From the NCBI GenBank assembly GCA_026315105.1, contig CM048746.1:562477940-562541939 (forward strand): DNA of 64,000 nt, written 5' to 3'. Origin of the DNA: Locusta migratoria (lineage: Eukaryota > Arthropoda > Insecta > Orthoptera > Acrididae). Positions 20,540-31,359 of this stretch are shown piece after piece. Under the pieces are notes generated by a model. The model was not told where the DNA came from. It did not search any database and saw nothing but the letters and a program-made list of their open reading frames with translations. Each line of letters begins with the position of its first letter. Position 1 is the stretch's first letter. A program made the translations under genes and the position numbers.

Positions 20540-21430
20540 TTTTATGAAACCATACCTTCTGAACCGTGTGTCTTGAAATTATATTCTTACTTGGAGGTAC
20601 ATTCAATGGTATTTTTGGGTGCCGTCCACAAAATTTCTCCCGAATAAATATAGTAGTAAAGAAGTAATAATATAAAATAGATGTGATTCTGAACTTCTAA
20701 CTCCCTGCACAGCGAAAATTTAGCATGTTACAAACTTTTGCCTTTAAAATTTTTACTGAATAACTAGCGGAAAACGTGGCATTTCCTAAGCATTTATTTG
20801 TTCTATACTCTCGCTGTCCATCTCCCCTCCAATCCTCTCTTTCACTCTCTCCCTCCCTCTCTCTCTTCGTTTCTGTCTATCTCTTCTCCCATGTCTCTAC
20901 CCCTTGCCTCCTTCCCATCTTTCCCCATCTCCTCCGCCCATTCTCCATCCCCTCTTCATGTCTCTTTTCATTCCGCCTCTTCAGTTAAGCTCCTCCTCCC
21001 CTTATCCGTGAAAACTCACCTATATCTGTCAACTGTAAAACACTGTAAAAATTTTATTCTAAGGTACCCTTTGCCGTGAACCATACGCTGACTTGCGGTT
21101 TATAAAAACCCTCAACATTAACACATTCATACTGGATAGAACTTTCTAATAATTAGTAAAAAGGTGTCAAAGTGTGTTCTAAGGCACTCACTTGTTTTCA
21201 TGATCAATTTAGTAAAATTTCTTCAAGATAGGAATAAAACTAAAGCTTTGTGTTGAAGTCTGTAAGTGAAGTTGCCTCCGCTATGCTCAATACGAAATTT
21301 TATCTAGACAGTGACCTTCCTCTTGTTTGGAAGGTCAACTGTGCAAAATTTCATCAAGCTTAGAATAAAACTGTAGAGCTGTAAGAATTGCAAAGAAACA
21401 CACAAAGGGAAACCTTTCTTTATATATGAG
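20540..21430 (+). repeat. Repeat family K, copy 1
   Basis: Shares with 22437-23545 and 25770-26840 a pyrimidine-rich stretch (20810-20990 here, mostly C and T), one or more modules containing CAGTGACCTTCCTC then TGTGCAAAATTTCATCAAG, and an end rich in CACA and TTATATA. Modules in the three copies are diverged. No transposase, RT or tRNA-like head is visible, so the class is unknown. Confidence 0.6.
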
Positions 21431-21499
21431 AAAGATATGATTAAAAATCGTTACTTCAATATTTTCGTGTTCACGTCTTAATATTATGATGCACTAGAG

Positions 21500-22192
21500 C
21501 AGTGTTTTTCAACCTGATGGTCGTCACCCTTAGGGGGTTGCAAAGTCTTTTCTCGGGGGGGAGGGGGGGGGTTCGCAGTCACAAGGAGAAGTACTTGCTC
21601 CATAAAGCAACTAACAGTTCAATAATACAAAAAATATGCCTAAGTGAAATTTATTTAATGTTAAAATTACGGAGCACCTTGTGTAATATTAATTATATTT
21701 GAATAGGTCATAGATTGTTTTATAATACAGTGTATTAATGATGAATAAGCACAAAGTCTGAGTACTCTTTTCAGGAACCAAACTATAAGTAAAATAAAAT
21801 AATACAATACGACTTAATTCTGTGAAATTCGAAACGAAAGGTCTTCTTTACAAATTGTAGCTATATAGAGCGGAACCTTTCTTAATGAGCATAATTCGTT
21901 TCTGAGTTTTGCCTGAAATGCGAAACACTCGTTAAGCAAAATATATTTTTCTGTCAGAAATCAATTAAAAGTAAGGATAATGTGCTGTAATTCCAAAAAT
22001 ACAGAAAGAAATCCGTTCAACAAATTAAAAGAGAGCTGTAGCAAAATAAGGAATTTGTTTCCTTTGAGATAACACAGTTTTGTTATGGTGCGTGAAGAGG
22101 GGGGGGGGGCGTCGCCAGATTATTTGGAAAGGTGTCGCAAGAATATTTTACCTCGAAGGGGGTCGCATATTCGAAAAGGTTGAAAAATACTG
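21500..22192. mobile_element. hAT MITE (693 bp, 8-bp TSD)
   Basis: Perfect 8-bp duplication CACTAGAG at 21492-21499 and 22193-22200. Termini CAGTGTTTTTCAACCT and (inverted) CAGTATTTTTCAACCT match at 15 of 16 positions, with the C-A-G start typical of hAT. Subterminal G-runs occur at both sides (about 21555-21570 and 22098-22109). The interior is AT-rich without a transposase. Confidence 0.93.
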
Positions 22193-22436
22193 CACTAGAG
22201 CAGCAGTGTGCTCTCTTTTGTTCCAACATTTGAGCTCCCAAACAGTTGTGTAAGGCGGGTTGCCTTTCGAGAGGATAATAGGCGTTGGATTTTAGATTTT
22301 TTCCCAATTTTCAGCTTCTCGTTTGGGTTTTTCCTATTAGTGTTTTCCTCTCTAAGCCACCGCACTATTAATGAAAAAAAAATATCGTCCAAGAAATTTT
22401 AGAGTTTTAGGAGACTAAGGCCGAGCTATTCATATT

Positions 22437-23545
22437 TATATACAACTAGCTAAAATTCCGGGGTTGTCCAGGTATTTATTTATTCCTGCCTTGAGTTAGT
22501 ACTTCTCCTATCCTTTCTCTCTCTGTCCAGTTTCTTTTTTATAAAAACATGTTATATTTATCTGGCAATATGTAAGAAATAAGACTGTCTAGTATAATGT
22601 ACAAAATTACACGTGCAGTATCCAAACAAAGAAAGATAGCAATCAAAATACAAATAGCATATAAAATTCGATCTCATATTTATTGAGTTATATGTTGTAC
22701 ATTTGTATAATTTTTCAGGTTTATATTCATTTCTATAACTGCTGTATGTCTGTAAAATCTGTAGCGAGTACAATTAGTAGTAAAGAAGTAATATATTAAA
22801 ACTTGGTGTGTGATAGGGCGGTTTCCTATTAACATTACTGTTTATGTGCTCATATCTCATTAACTACGTGTCGTACTGTGATACAATTTCGAAGGTACAT
22901 TCATCTATATGCGTGTATACTGGCTGTAAAATTTCCTACGGCTACAATTTGTAGTGTAGAAATTATAAATTGTAACGTCACACCGAATGCCGTAGTTTTA
23001 GTTCATGAACAGCAGAAAAGTAGTAAGCGAGAAACTTTGTTCCGTTCATAATTTTGCTATGGTTGTCAGCGAGAAAAATTTCATTAAAGGTTTGAAATTA
23101 TGTTTAAAGTTTGTTGCAAGTCGCTAAGTACTGTCATTCTCATATAATGTATGTACAAAATCTCGTCGCATTATGTGGCAGTTTCTTGCAACTATATTGT
23201 TTATGATGTTGTATCTCCTGAACCACGTGTCGTATGTGGTTCTTACGCCGACAGCATTGTTACCTCGCGGTAAGGAATATATATACCAGATTTGGTTGAA
23301 ATCGGTCCAGTGTGGTAAATGTGGAGGAAATGTGCAACACTGTCGTTTGATGTAGCAGTTTTTCGCGCTTTTCATTTTTTATGACGTCATATCTCGTGAA
23401 CTATGTGTTTTACGTGACTCTTTACGGCGACCGTCCTTATGGATTGAAGCTTACGTGTGCAAAATTTCATAAAGATTGGAACACAAACAAACACACGGAC
23501 ACTGCTTTATCTATAAAGATTAGCTGGAAACCAGGGTATTTATTT
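22437..23545 (+). repeat. Repeat family K, copy 2, with ~180-bp modules
   Basis: Starts with an ACTAGCTAAAATTCCGGGG-type end and CT-rich DNA, then two clear modules about 177 bp apart (23164 and 23341: GTCG then TGATGTAGCAGTTT-like), each with a CTCCTGAACCACGTGTCGTA-like block, and ends CAAACACACGGACACTG then TAGCTGGAAACCAGGG. The 110-bp segment 23250-23365 matches 26545-26660. Confidence 0.65.
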
Positions 23546-24129
23546 CTTGTAAGCTTCTTTTAAGCTAAAGCCGTCGGCACACGGAACGGGATAGCTAACG
23601 TTAACTAGCCGCCCTCCGATATTTCTGACGTCACATCCTGCTTTTTCCCGTTGAGGAGCCATTTTCTCCCGTGAAACGCAAAATAAGTTCTGCGATATTT
23701 CGGCAACGTGCCACTTTAAGTCGGACCAATAGGGAGCAAGAACACTGTCTACGTCATGTTCCAACCTTTCCTGCTTCAGATCGATTTATTGCTTACTTTT
23801 AGCAACATGGCTACTGCGTGGACTAGCAAATGTGTGTTTTAATTGAAACCAAGATGGAAGAACACTCCTTATATAATAAATAGAAAAACAATAGAAATAG
23901 CAATATTGAAATACAGATGAAACACCGAAAAAAGTGCAATGATAACACTTCCAGTCAATGTAGGACACAAAATCACCCTGAAAACGGCTCGTTTATTAAA
24001 GTTCTTGAATATGATATAGCCAGAAGAGCTTTTTTTTCCGCAATAATGAAGTACAATTACGAAAGTTGATGATATACGGCGGAAGAGACTAGCGAAGTAT
24101 AAAAGTGAAGTTACGTTTTGCGATGTTCT

Positions 24130-24540
24130 TTTGTTAACCTATTGTTATGTTGTTGTTATGGTCTTCAGTCCGGAGACTGGTTTGATGCAGCTCTCCATCC
24201 TACTCTATCCCGAGCAAGCCTTTTCATCTCCTCATAAGAACGGCAACCCACATCCACTTGAATTTGCTTACTATACGCGCCTCTTGGTCTCCCTCTGCGA
24301 TTTTTACCCCACACACTTCCCTCCAGTGCTAAATTTACGATTCCTCGATGTCTAAGAATGTGTCCTACCAAGCGATCGCTTCTTTTAGTCAGGTTATGCC
24401 AAAAATTCCTTTTCTCACCTATTCTGTTCAGTACCTCTTCATTAGTTACCTAATCTTCAGCATTCTTCTGTAACACCACATTTCAAAAGCATCTATTCTC
24501 TTCTCTTCATGTCCGCACTGCTTATCATACCGAGGGAATG
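24130..24540 (-). mobile_element. LINE 3' end (endonuclease-RT type)
   Basis: The minus strand encodes the last part of a LINE ORF: GHILRHRGIVNLALEGSV, GKNRRGRPR, IQVDVGCRSYEEMKRLA and the end NQSPD, followed by a 3' UTR with CCAGTCTCCGGACTGAAGAC and a GTT-rich tail. The same C-terminus recurs in the plus-strand LINE at 60905-62640 and at 55300-55475. Confidence 0.8.
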
Positions 24541-24796
24541 GAGTCTGTTTAGAGAAAAAAAAAATGCTTCCAAAAAGTGCGACGAAAATCTCCTAGTTTA
24601 TTTATTTTTTCGTTTGTCTATATTGCTATTTTAATTTTTTTTTTATTTAGAATTTCCTCGCCCAAAACCTCTTAATTCCCGCATAACTTTTTTTCTTTTT
24701 TGCTTACATTTATATTTGTGTAGTTACTTATTTCATGTTGTTTCGACGCCACATTACATTCGCATTGAAATGAATGTCGGTTATCGCCATGAATGG

Positions 24797-24998
24797 CCGG
24801 CCGCGGTGGCCGAGGGGACTGAGGCGCTCCAGTTACGGTCTGCACGGCCACTACGGTCGGGGGTTCGATCCCCCCTCGGGCATGGATATTTGTGCCGTCC
24901 TTAGTGTTAGCTAGTTCATAAGTAGTTAGTAAGTTTAGGGACTGATGACCCCGTAGTCAAGTCCCATAAGCCTTACAAACTTTTGAAATTTTTTTTGT
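24797..24998 (+). mobile_element. SINE-1 copy
   Basis: Full length, A box intact; the B box has lost one base (GGGTTCGATCC). Duplications CATGAATGG at 24788-24796 and 24999-25007. Confidence 0.92.
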
Positions 24999-25362
24999 CA
25001 TGAATGGTTTCTTGCCATTATTTCGCCACTAAATGCACTCCCGTGCCCATAATCTTCTGCGGATTGTCACCTCTTACCTTCGACAACGGCTAATAACGCC
25101 AAAAGAGCTAATTCAGTAGGATTCATTTTAAACACACTTTTCGATGTGTGTGCTTCGCATTCCAAATTAGCTGTAGCAGACGACGACTGCGCGCTGAAAA
25201 CTGTCGCTAGAGAGCTCTGACAGCCCACATCACGTTAAGCAGCTTGTCCCTTGTGCCGACGAAGCTGTGACTAGTAGCGTCGTATTTCCCGTTCCCGCGC
25301 ACCTTAACGTTAACTGCCTCGTTCCGTGTGACAGCGGATGTGCTACAGTGGATACACTGCCG

Positions 25363-25515
25363 GGCGCCGTGGCTCAGCGCGCCCTGTCAGGGGGCTAAAC
25401 GCTCTCTGTAATAAAAAAAGCTGAGCCAAGAACACTTCGAACATCATCGAACAAATACGATCAGCGTCCACAATGAACAGACCTACCCAGAGAGTAAAAA
25501 AAAAAAAAAAAAAAA
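25363..25515 (+). mobile_element. SINE-8 copy
   Basis: tRNA-like head GCCGGGCGCCGTGGCTCAGC, then AGGGGGCTAAACGCTC and a poly-A run at 25496-25519. The reverse-orientation counterpart is at 10640-10760. Confidence 0.65.
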
Positions 25516-25519
25516 AAAA

Positions 25520-25755
25520 GGTCTGCTGAGTGCTGTTGGCAAGCGGGGTGCACTCAACCCTTGTGAGGCCAACTGAGGAGCTACTTAATTGAGAAGTAGC
25601 GGCTCCGGTCGCGAAGACTGATATAACGGCCGGGAGTGCGGGGCGCTGACGACTCCCCCATTCATACCGCATCCGTTGACGCCCTCGGACGGAGGATGAA
25701 ACGGCGGCCGGTCGGTATCCATTGGGCCTCTCGATGCTTGTCGGTCGGAGTTTAT
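25520..25755 (+). mobile_element. SINE-9-type repeat joined to SINE-8
   Basis: Starts GGTCTGCTGAGTGCTGTTGG and contains GGAGCTACTT-TTGAGAAGTAGC (a self-complementary stem) and GGCGGCCGGTCGGTA near the end. I remember this as a frequent grasshopper repeat; that is memory, not a search. It adjoins the poly-A end of SINE-8. Confidence 0.6.
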
Positions 25756-25769
25756 TTTAGTTTTTAATC

Positions 25770-26840
25770 TTCTATTAATCCATTTTCTTTTCCTTCTTCT
25801 GTCTGTCCACTATCTATGATCTCCTCCTCTGCCTCTCTCTTTCTCAATCTATGAAAAATTACATGTATCTACGAATTTTCAAGCCGCTCGCTGAAACAGT
25901 GTCGAAAATGAAACTTCCTGGCAGATTAAAATTGCGTGCCGGAACCGGGACTCATTCTAGAAACATCCCTTAGTCTGTGGCTAAGCCATGTCTCCACCAT
26001 ATCCTTTCTTCTCCTTGCTTGTTTCGCAGGAGAGCTGTGACGTTTGGAAAGTAGGAGACGAGGTACTGGCGGAAGTAAAGTTGTGAGGCGGCATCGTGAG
26101 TCGTGTCGGGATAGCTCAGTCAGTAGAGCGCTTGTCCACGAAAGGCAAAGGTCCCAGGTTCGAGACCCGGTTCCGGCACGCCATTTTAATCTGCCGGGAA
26201 GTTTCATATCAGCGCACACTCCGCTGCTGAGTGAAAAATTTCAGTCTAGTGTCGAAAATGATTGAAAATCATACTCCGCCATGTACCTTAAGAAAACTGA
26301 CAATGATGTCGCTCTTATTTTGAAGATCAAGTGTCTAAAATTTCATTGGAGTAAAACAATAGATCTTTGTCGAAATCTGATGCACAGCACCTTCCGCCAT
26401 GCGTCGTACAGTGACCTTCCTCAAGTTTTGAAGATGAAGTGTGCAAAATTTCACCAAGATTAAAATAAAACTTTGTATTTGTATTCATTGCTAATCAACC
26501 TTTTGTGTGAGTGGTTTATCATGCATCTGATTATTTATGACGTCATGTTGTTACCTAATGATAAGGAGTGTGTGCACCAAATGTGGATGAAATTGTTCCA
26601 GTGATTAAGGAGAAGATGTGTAACGTTGTCGCATGATGCAGCAGTTTTTCACGCGTTTCATATCTCCTGAACTAAGTGATCCTTACAGTGACCTTCCTCT
26701 GTATTTGAAGGTCAAGTGTGAAAATTTCATCAAGATTGCTCAGCGTACTATATTTGTGTGCGATACAAACAAGCACACGGACACTGTAAATATAAAGAAG
26801 ATAAATATGAAACCTATCGCTGTATTTCAGTTGAAATACA
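25770..26840 (+). repeat. Repeat family K, copy 3, split by SINE-4
   Basis: CT-rich start (25786-25850), three diverged modules with GAAGATGAAGTGTGCAAAAT-type sequence (26310, 26425, 26705) and an end with CACACGGACACTG at about 26777. SINE-4 is inserted at 25912-26247. Confidence 0.6.
25912..26247 (+). mobile_element. SINE-4, complete, with inverted ends
   Basis: Flanked by perfect 14-bp duplications AGTGTCGAAAATGA at 25898-25911 and 26248-26261. A good tRNA-like head lies on the plus strand at 26104-26178 (A box GATAGCTCAGTCAG, B box GGTTCGAGACC). The left 45 bp (25912-25955) are the inverted copy of 26157-26208, so the element begins and partly ends in the same tRNA-flank sequence. Confidence 0.92.
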
Positions 26841-26849
26841 ATCGACAAG

Positions 26850-27955
26850 ACCTGGCATGATTCATGGGTTTTACAGCTATTTCTGTTAATTTCTATTTCT
26901 TCTACAGCTCCTCTTTGAAGATACCATAAAATATTACTAATATACCTTTTATTACTGAATAAAATCACACACTTTTATTCCATTTAAAAAGTGTTTTTCA
27001 CAAAAAATATATACATTATATGTCAAAAGTAAGTTTTAAAAATACCTTTTAAATGCAACAGACTCTACAATATTACCTTGATTTTTGATTGTATTTGAGA
27101 GTTATACCACAGTCTAACATATACAGTCACGACACTCCCACAGATTTTTGTTATACACTACGACTGCAGCGCTCCAAGCGGCCGGTAACTACGTTTCTGA
27201 ATACGGTATTGAATGAGTGCAAATAGTATCGTTTATATTGATTTTTACAGACTTTTCATCCTAGGGAACGTATGTAGTGCCATAAAATAGATGGTAATTT
27301 AAAATTAGCTCCACCTTTTTCTTTATTAGGTTTACTGAGATTCCTGATGAGGTACGAAACGGTACATTGCAGGACAGTTCATTTACAATTATCTTGTAAC
27401 CTACAGGCTTTTGCTGTATAATATCATTTATTATTAAAAATAAGAAGACCTGCCTTTGGCAAAAAGTCGTCGCTTTTCTACTCAGGAACGTTAGGGTTTC
27501 TTCACTACAATTCCAGTAAAATCGGTGAGAGTGGAATGTAGGAAACGCATATAGAATGCAATAACTACAGTATTTAACATATCACAGCAACCACCACAGC
27601 TGTAACTGAAGGAAAAACATCACAGACCTGGCAAGAAAACGGGAAAAGCAATCAAACTGTTTTCAACAAAGAAGAATCCAAATTCCATAATTGTTGCTAC
27701 AACTAAACCACAAACGGCAATAATCTTCAAGGCATTGTCTTCTTATGCTAAAGTAATGACACTCAAACGAATATGCGCATATAAGAAAGACGAGTGAAGC
27801 CTAAAACTGTTTGAATCATTAGACTACACACCGAACTGATACACGTCATAAACTCTTGTCATAGTAAGAACACACCATAATAGAAATTTATGTTTCTCTT
27901 ATGTTTATATTCTACTTACTTTCAGCGGAATAAGCAGCAAAAAACACGTATTCGT
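26850..27955. other. Unassigned AT-rich sequence
   Basis: No gene, SINE head or TIR recognised. Short open frames only. Confidence 0.5.
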
Positions 27956-27959
27956 AAGT

Positions 27960-28245
27960 ATTTGTTCATGACTAAGTTGTTCATTACACCTTTGAATCAG
28001 TTACATTCGGCTGTTTTTACATTAATGTCAGTGTTATGTATATCTCTTCATATTTTACTAATGCTTGTAACGCAAAAACTATACCAACTATTTCGTTAAT
28101 TACGCACACAAATAATTATAAACAAACATCACTCTTTCGGTGGCTTGCCCACCACTAGGAGCGCTAGTGTCGTTGCAACTGTCAGTTGGTAACAACTTTA
28201 ACAGCAGTGAGTGTCGCGACTGTATATGTTAGACTGTGGTTATAG
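27960..28245 (+). repeat. Repeat family R copy
   Basis: Aligns with the reverse complement of 16165-16450 over about 285 bp, and its 3' third with 4095-4165. Composition changes from AT-rich to mixed at about 28138, where CACTAGGAGCGCTAGTGTCG forms a partial palindrome. Class unknown. Confidence 0.7.
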
Positions 28246-28372
28246 TTAGAATAGTTTGTGAGTTATGAGTCGTAAAGTCTCATGATTTTATTAAATTACG
28301 GTAACTTTGACCACTAAAGGAAGCGATAGTACTAGTTTACCACAGCTGCGACATCGCAAAAATGAAATAATG

Positions 28373-28580
28373 TTTTAGCGTCCCACCGACAATATGCTCA
28401 TTAGAGACGGAGCAGAAACTCGCATTGTTTTTCGTTTAAGAATCTCGAAGGAAATTGGCCGCCAGGCATTTGCCTGGAGCGACTTAATGTTATCACGGAA
28501 AACCGAAATCCGGGTGGCTGGAGTATCACTTCCTTCCGAAGCCGAGTCCAGTGTGCCGACCACTGCGAAACCTCGTTCCG
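28373..28580 (-). mobile_element. SINE-3 copy, diverged
   Basis: The reverse complement follows SINE-3 in order (eroded head, CGGTTTTCCGTGATAAC, CCAGGCAAATGCC, TCCGTCTCTAATG). Heavily mutated, so older than the other SINE-3 copies; no TSD found. Confidence 0.75.
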
Positions 28581-28723
28581 TCTGGTTTCTGAAGAAAACG
28601 ATTTTTTGTAGCTTTTTGCTACCTCCCATACACGTAACGTCTATGTTCCGGCCAAGCCAGCAAAGCGCAGCGTCTAAGATTCACGAACACAACGCTGGCA
28701 TTATAGGTTCATATTCTGCCCGT

Positions 28724-29264
28724 CATCATCATCATCATTTTCCATCTCCAGTCTCCCGGGTGTGGCTAACAAGCGCTCTCCATCTCATCCGATCTTGATA
28801 TAACATTTGGTCTTGGACATCATCCCAGTTAAAATCGTTCTTCTCTATGTCTGATTTAACTGCCTCTATCCATCGTCTCCTTGGCCTTCCTCTTGGTCTT
28901 CTTCCTCCCACTTCCATTCTGAAGTACTTTTTAGCTGTTCTTGTGCTATCCATTCTCATTACATGACCATACCATTGCAGTCTTCGTTTCCTCAAGATGT
29001 TCGCAATAGGGACCCTGATACCAGCTGTTTCTCTGTGTACCTCATTTCTGATCTTGTCTCTCCTGGTACTTTGATTCATAGTCCTGATAAACCTCATTTC
29101 TGTTGCTTGGATTCTGCTGTAATCCTTTTTTTTAAATGTACATGTTTCCATGCCATATATAAGTATTGGAGTGAAGTAAGTGTTATACAAAGTTAACTTT
29201 GCTTCCTGGGGTACTTTTTTGTCCCAGAGTAGATTCCGAACTTGCATGTAGAAATTTGATGCTT
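28724..29264 (-). mobile_element. 5'-truncated LINE with TSD and (GAT)n tail
   Basis: Bounded by perfect 10-bp duplications TTCTGCCCGT at 28714-28723 and 29265-29274. The minus strand ends with a (GAT)n tail at 28724-28737 directly after the stop region of the ORF. A typical target-primed, 5'-truncated insertion of about 540 bp. Confidence 0.93.
28735..29247 (-). CDS. RT C-terminal domain of a LINE
   Basis: Open for 170 codons on the minus strand. It covers the region after the RT palm: KLTLYNTYFTPILIYGMETC (thumb), then TEMRFIRTMNQSTRRDKIRN, RRLQWYGHVMRMD and GGRRPRGRPRRRWIEAV near the end, finishing at TRETGDGK. The catalytic YADD lies upstream of the truncation and is absent. The intact frame suggests a recent insertion; it is not an independent gene. 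Confidence 0.85.
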   Translation of the reverse strand: MQVRNLLWDKKVPQEAKLTLYNTYFTPILIYGMETCTFKKKDYSRIQATEMRFIRTMNQSTRRDKIRNEVHRETAGIRVPIANILRKRRLQWYGHVMRMDSTRTAKKYFRMEVGGRRPRGRPRRRWIEAVKSDIEKNDFNWDDVQDQMLYQDRMRWRALVSHTRETGDGK

Positions 29265-29274
29265 TTCTGCCCGT

Positions 29275-29815
29275 GTACTCCTTTTATTCAATTTCACCCT
29301 ACAGCATAGCATTAAGTAGTATGAATCATGCAAAATTATCCGGAAACAGTCTCTTCTGCCGTACTAATTTCAATAACAAATCAATCATTACAGCAAACAT
29401 ATATCAGATGTGTACTCCATTCGTTGTAGAATAGATTACTGAATCGTCTTACTAGTTATCGCTTGCGGTGCCACACCAGAATTCTTAGTGATATTTGTAG
29501 TAGAAGCAACAAAAACAAACATCTGTAAAGCATCTGCCACCTTTAATGAAAGCTATTGTCTTGCAGTCTCATGGGTTTTTAAGAAGCGCTACTGGAAGAT
29601 ACTAATCGTTTAAAATGAGAAAAAATTATCTTTCTTAGACCAATTGCTACGGCTATGGGAAACGCGTGTATGTGATCACTCTGTTGGTATCAGCTAAATT
29701 GAAATAGATGGCGAATTAAGTAATATATTTTTTTGGAATCTCCCTGGAATCAATTTCTCTACTTGTCTTTATAAAGTCAGAAACATTGTGGATTTTTAAC
29801 CTGCCTGTAAAACAA
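29275..29815. other. Unassigned sequence
   Basis: No gene or repeat recognised. Confidence 0.5.
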
Positions 29816-29970
29816 GCCGCAGTGGAGTGGTCGAGCGCTCTAAAAGCCTTGCTCCCATTGGAGGTTCGAGTCCTCCCTCGGGAATGTGTTAGTGTATTGC
29901 CCTAACGTAGGTTTAAGTTAAAGTAGTTTTTAAGCCCATCAGTCCCATCGATTTACAAACATTTGAATTT
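29816..29970 (+). mobile_element. SINE-2 copy, diverged
   Basis: Head with AGTGGTCGAGCG-type A box and B box GAGGTTCGAGTCC, tail TTTACAAACATTTGAA. Shortened internally compared with 41520-41933. It is followed by an (AATT)n-rich stretch; no TSD visible. Confidence 0.75.
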
Positions 29971-30085
29971 ATTTTATTAATTAATTAATTAATTTATTTA
30001 TTGGAAAACAAAACATTACAGATTTGCCAAAGTGGAGTACATTTCGACGTGCTGGTGTCTGAACAATTTTGTGTGTCATAAACTA

Positions 30086-30811
30086 CTAGGTCATTATTTT
30101 TTTTTTAAAAGTAAGCACCGATGGCTCATTGTGTCCGCGCTTCCTGTCACGTAACATACGTTCACGGACGGTCACTGTTGGCCAGTGCCTCACTACACTA
30201 TTGTTACGTTTCACGACTCTTCCGCTGTTGATTGTACGATTATACTGCTTCGGTTGTCAGTGAGTAGATTGTTAATCTCCTAATTATGAAATGCGCTCGA
30301 TTATTCGGTCCTTAAATGCAAAACAAGTTCATCCTGCGTAAAACGACCAGCTACTTGTTGAAGTTTATGCTACAGGTGCAACGAATGATGCAAACGTGCG
30401 TAAATAGTGTAGACAATATAATGAAGTAAGGTCAAATGTTCATGGTGAAGAACGTTTGACACGCCCCACTGCAGTGATTGAAGGCTAGGCAGAAGACGTT
30501 GATGAGATAGTTCCCCAAATAGTTACTCCACTATTAACGAACTGCATCAGACGCTTCCACAAGTTTCAAGATCGTTTTTAAAACGATGTCGTGTTGAAAG
30601 AAATTGTTACTAACTGGTTTAATGGTTAGGTGGCACAGTTCCTTGACGCTGGAATGAAAAAGTGGTGCCACAACTTGACAGATGTTTAAATTTTGATAGT
30701 GACTATGTTGAAATGTGAAAAAGGGCATATTGTAATTTGTGATGTAATTTGCATTCATAAATAAAGTTTCCCTTTATTACAAATTGGTTCTTACTTTTAA
30801 AATGACCCTCG
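30086..30811 (+). mobile_element. Internally deleted mariner (726 bp, TA target)
   Basis: TA at 30084-30085 and 30812-30813. Left terminus CTAGGTCATT then AAAAGTAAG; right terminus inverted CGAGGGTCATTTTAAAAGTA. Between them, plus-strand frames give an N-terminal helix-turn-helix segment (NKFILRKTTSYLL, VDNI) and a C-terminal piece (EIVTNWFNG, AGMKKWCHNL). The middle with the catalytic Asp residues is deleted and stops are frequent. Confidence 0.85.
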
Positions 30812-30813
30812 TA

Positions 30814-31359
30814 TTAAATGATATTCTTTCCGTCCGATACTCTGAAGAAAATAACCAGAAGTATTTCAGTACACACTGCCAGCGCCTTGGGTATGAACCT
30901 TACACTCTCCGCTCAGGCCGTTTATTCCATTCTTCAGTAAGGTTACAGGTATAACATGTACGCATATAACTTCAACATCGGTTTCCTCGGAAACCATGGG
31001 CGACCGCATGAAAACGCGCTAGCCAGGTACTTAGGACAGTCACCTGTTACAACATACCTTAGACTCACCAAAATCGGTGATGAACAGGACTTATCGACCA
31101 CTGGTTGGACATGATTTATCACCTTCCAAAGACAATAGAAAATCACCAATTTGCCTTAGAACGATGGCAAACTGGAAAAGTCTTTGCCCTTTTGCCTTTT
31201 TTTTTTTTTTTTTTTTTTTTGCCACATCACGTGTGTAAATGAGAAGTCACCATATCCATTCCCAGCGCTTTACAATACTTGGTTGTGGCCGACCTTATCT
31301 GCCGGCAGGTCGGCCTTACGACACTCCTGTAAGATGTAAAACATGGCCGTTGTGCTTCA
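30814..31359. other. Unassigned sequence with poly-T
   Basis: No gene recognised. A T run of about 24 lies at 31197-31220. The right part may contain the 5' end of the mariner relic that follows. Confidence 0.45.

Larger units (their letters stand above)
23570..25336. mobile_element. Putative DNA transposon with imperfect TIRs
   Basis: Left end GGCACACGGAACGGG then GCTAACGTTAAC; right end, inverted, GTCACACGGAACGAG then GTTAACGTTAAG. About 35 bp are imperfectly complementary. A second, shorter match to the left end lies at about 25243-25264 in the same orientation. The interior contains a LINE fragment and a SINE-1, and no transposase. Boundary and TSD are not certain. Confidence 0.4.

Noticed and set aside
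20776..21079. Ser/Pro/Leu-rich open frames of 70 and 93 codons
   Set aside because: Products of a pyrimidine-rich low-complexity stretch read in two frames.
22437..23545. Possible CRISPR-like or satellite array because of recurring blocks
   Set aside because: Only two to three diverged modules per locus, no short identical repeats with unique spacers, and the same blocks occur at two other loci; an interspersed repeat fits better.
24716..24904. 62-codon frame ending inside SINE-1
   Set aside because: The last third reads through the SINE-1 head; the same peptide (RSARPLRSGVR) appears at every SINE-1 copy in this frame.
26104..26178. A convincing tRNA-like cloverleaf with good A and B boxes
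   Set aside because: It is embedded in a SINE-4 with TSDs and its 3' side continues into SINE sequence, so it is a SINE head rather than a tRNA gene. The same applies to all other tRNA-like heads listed.
28394..28798. 134-codon plus-strand open frame
   Set aside because: It spans a diverged SINE-3 and the tail of the LINE at 28724 and has no independent coding signal.
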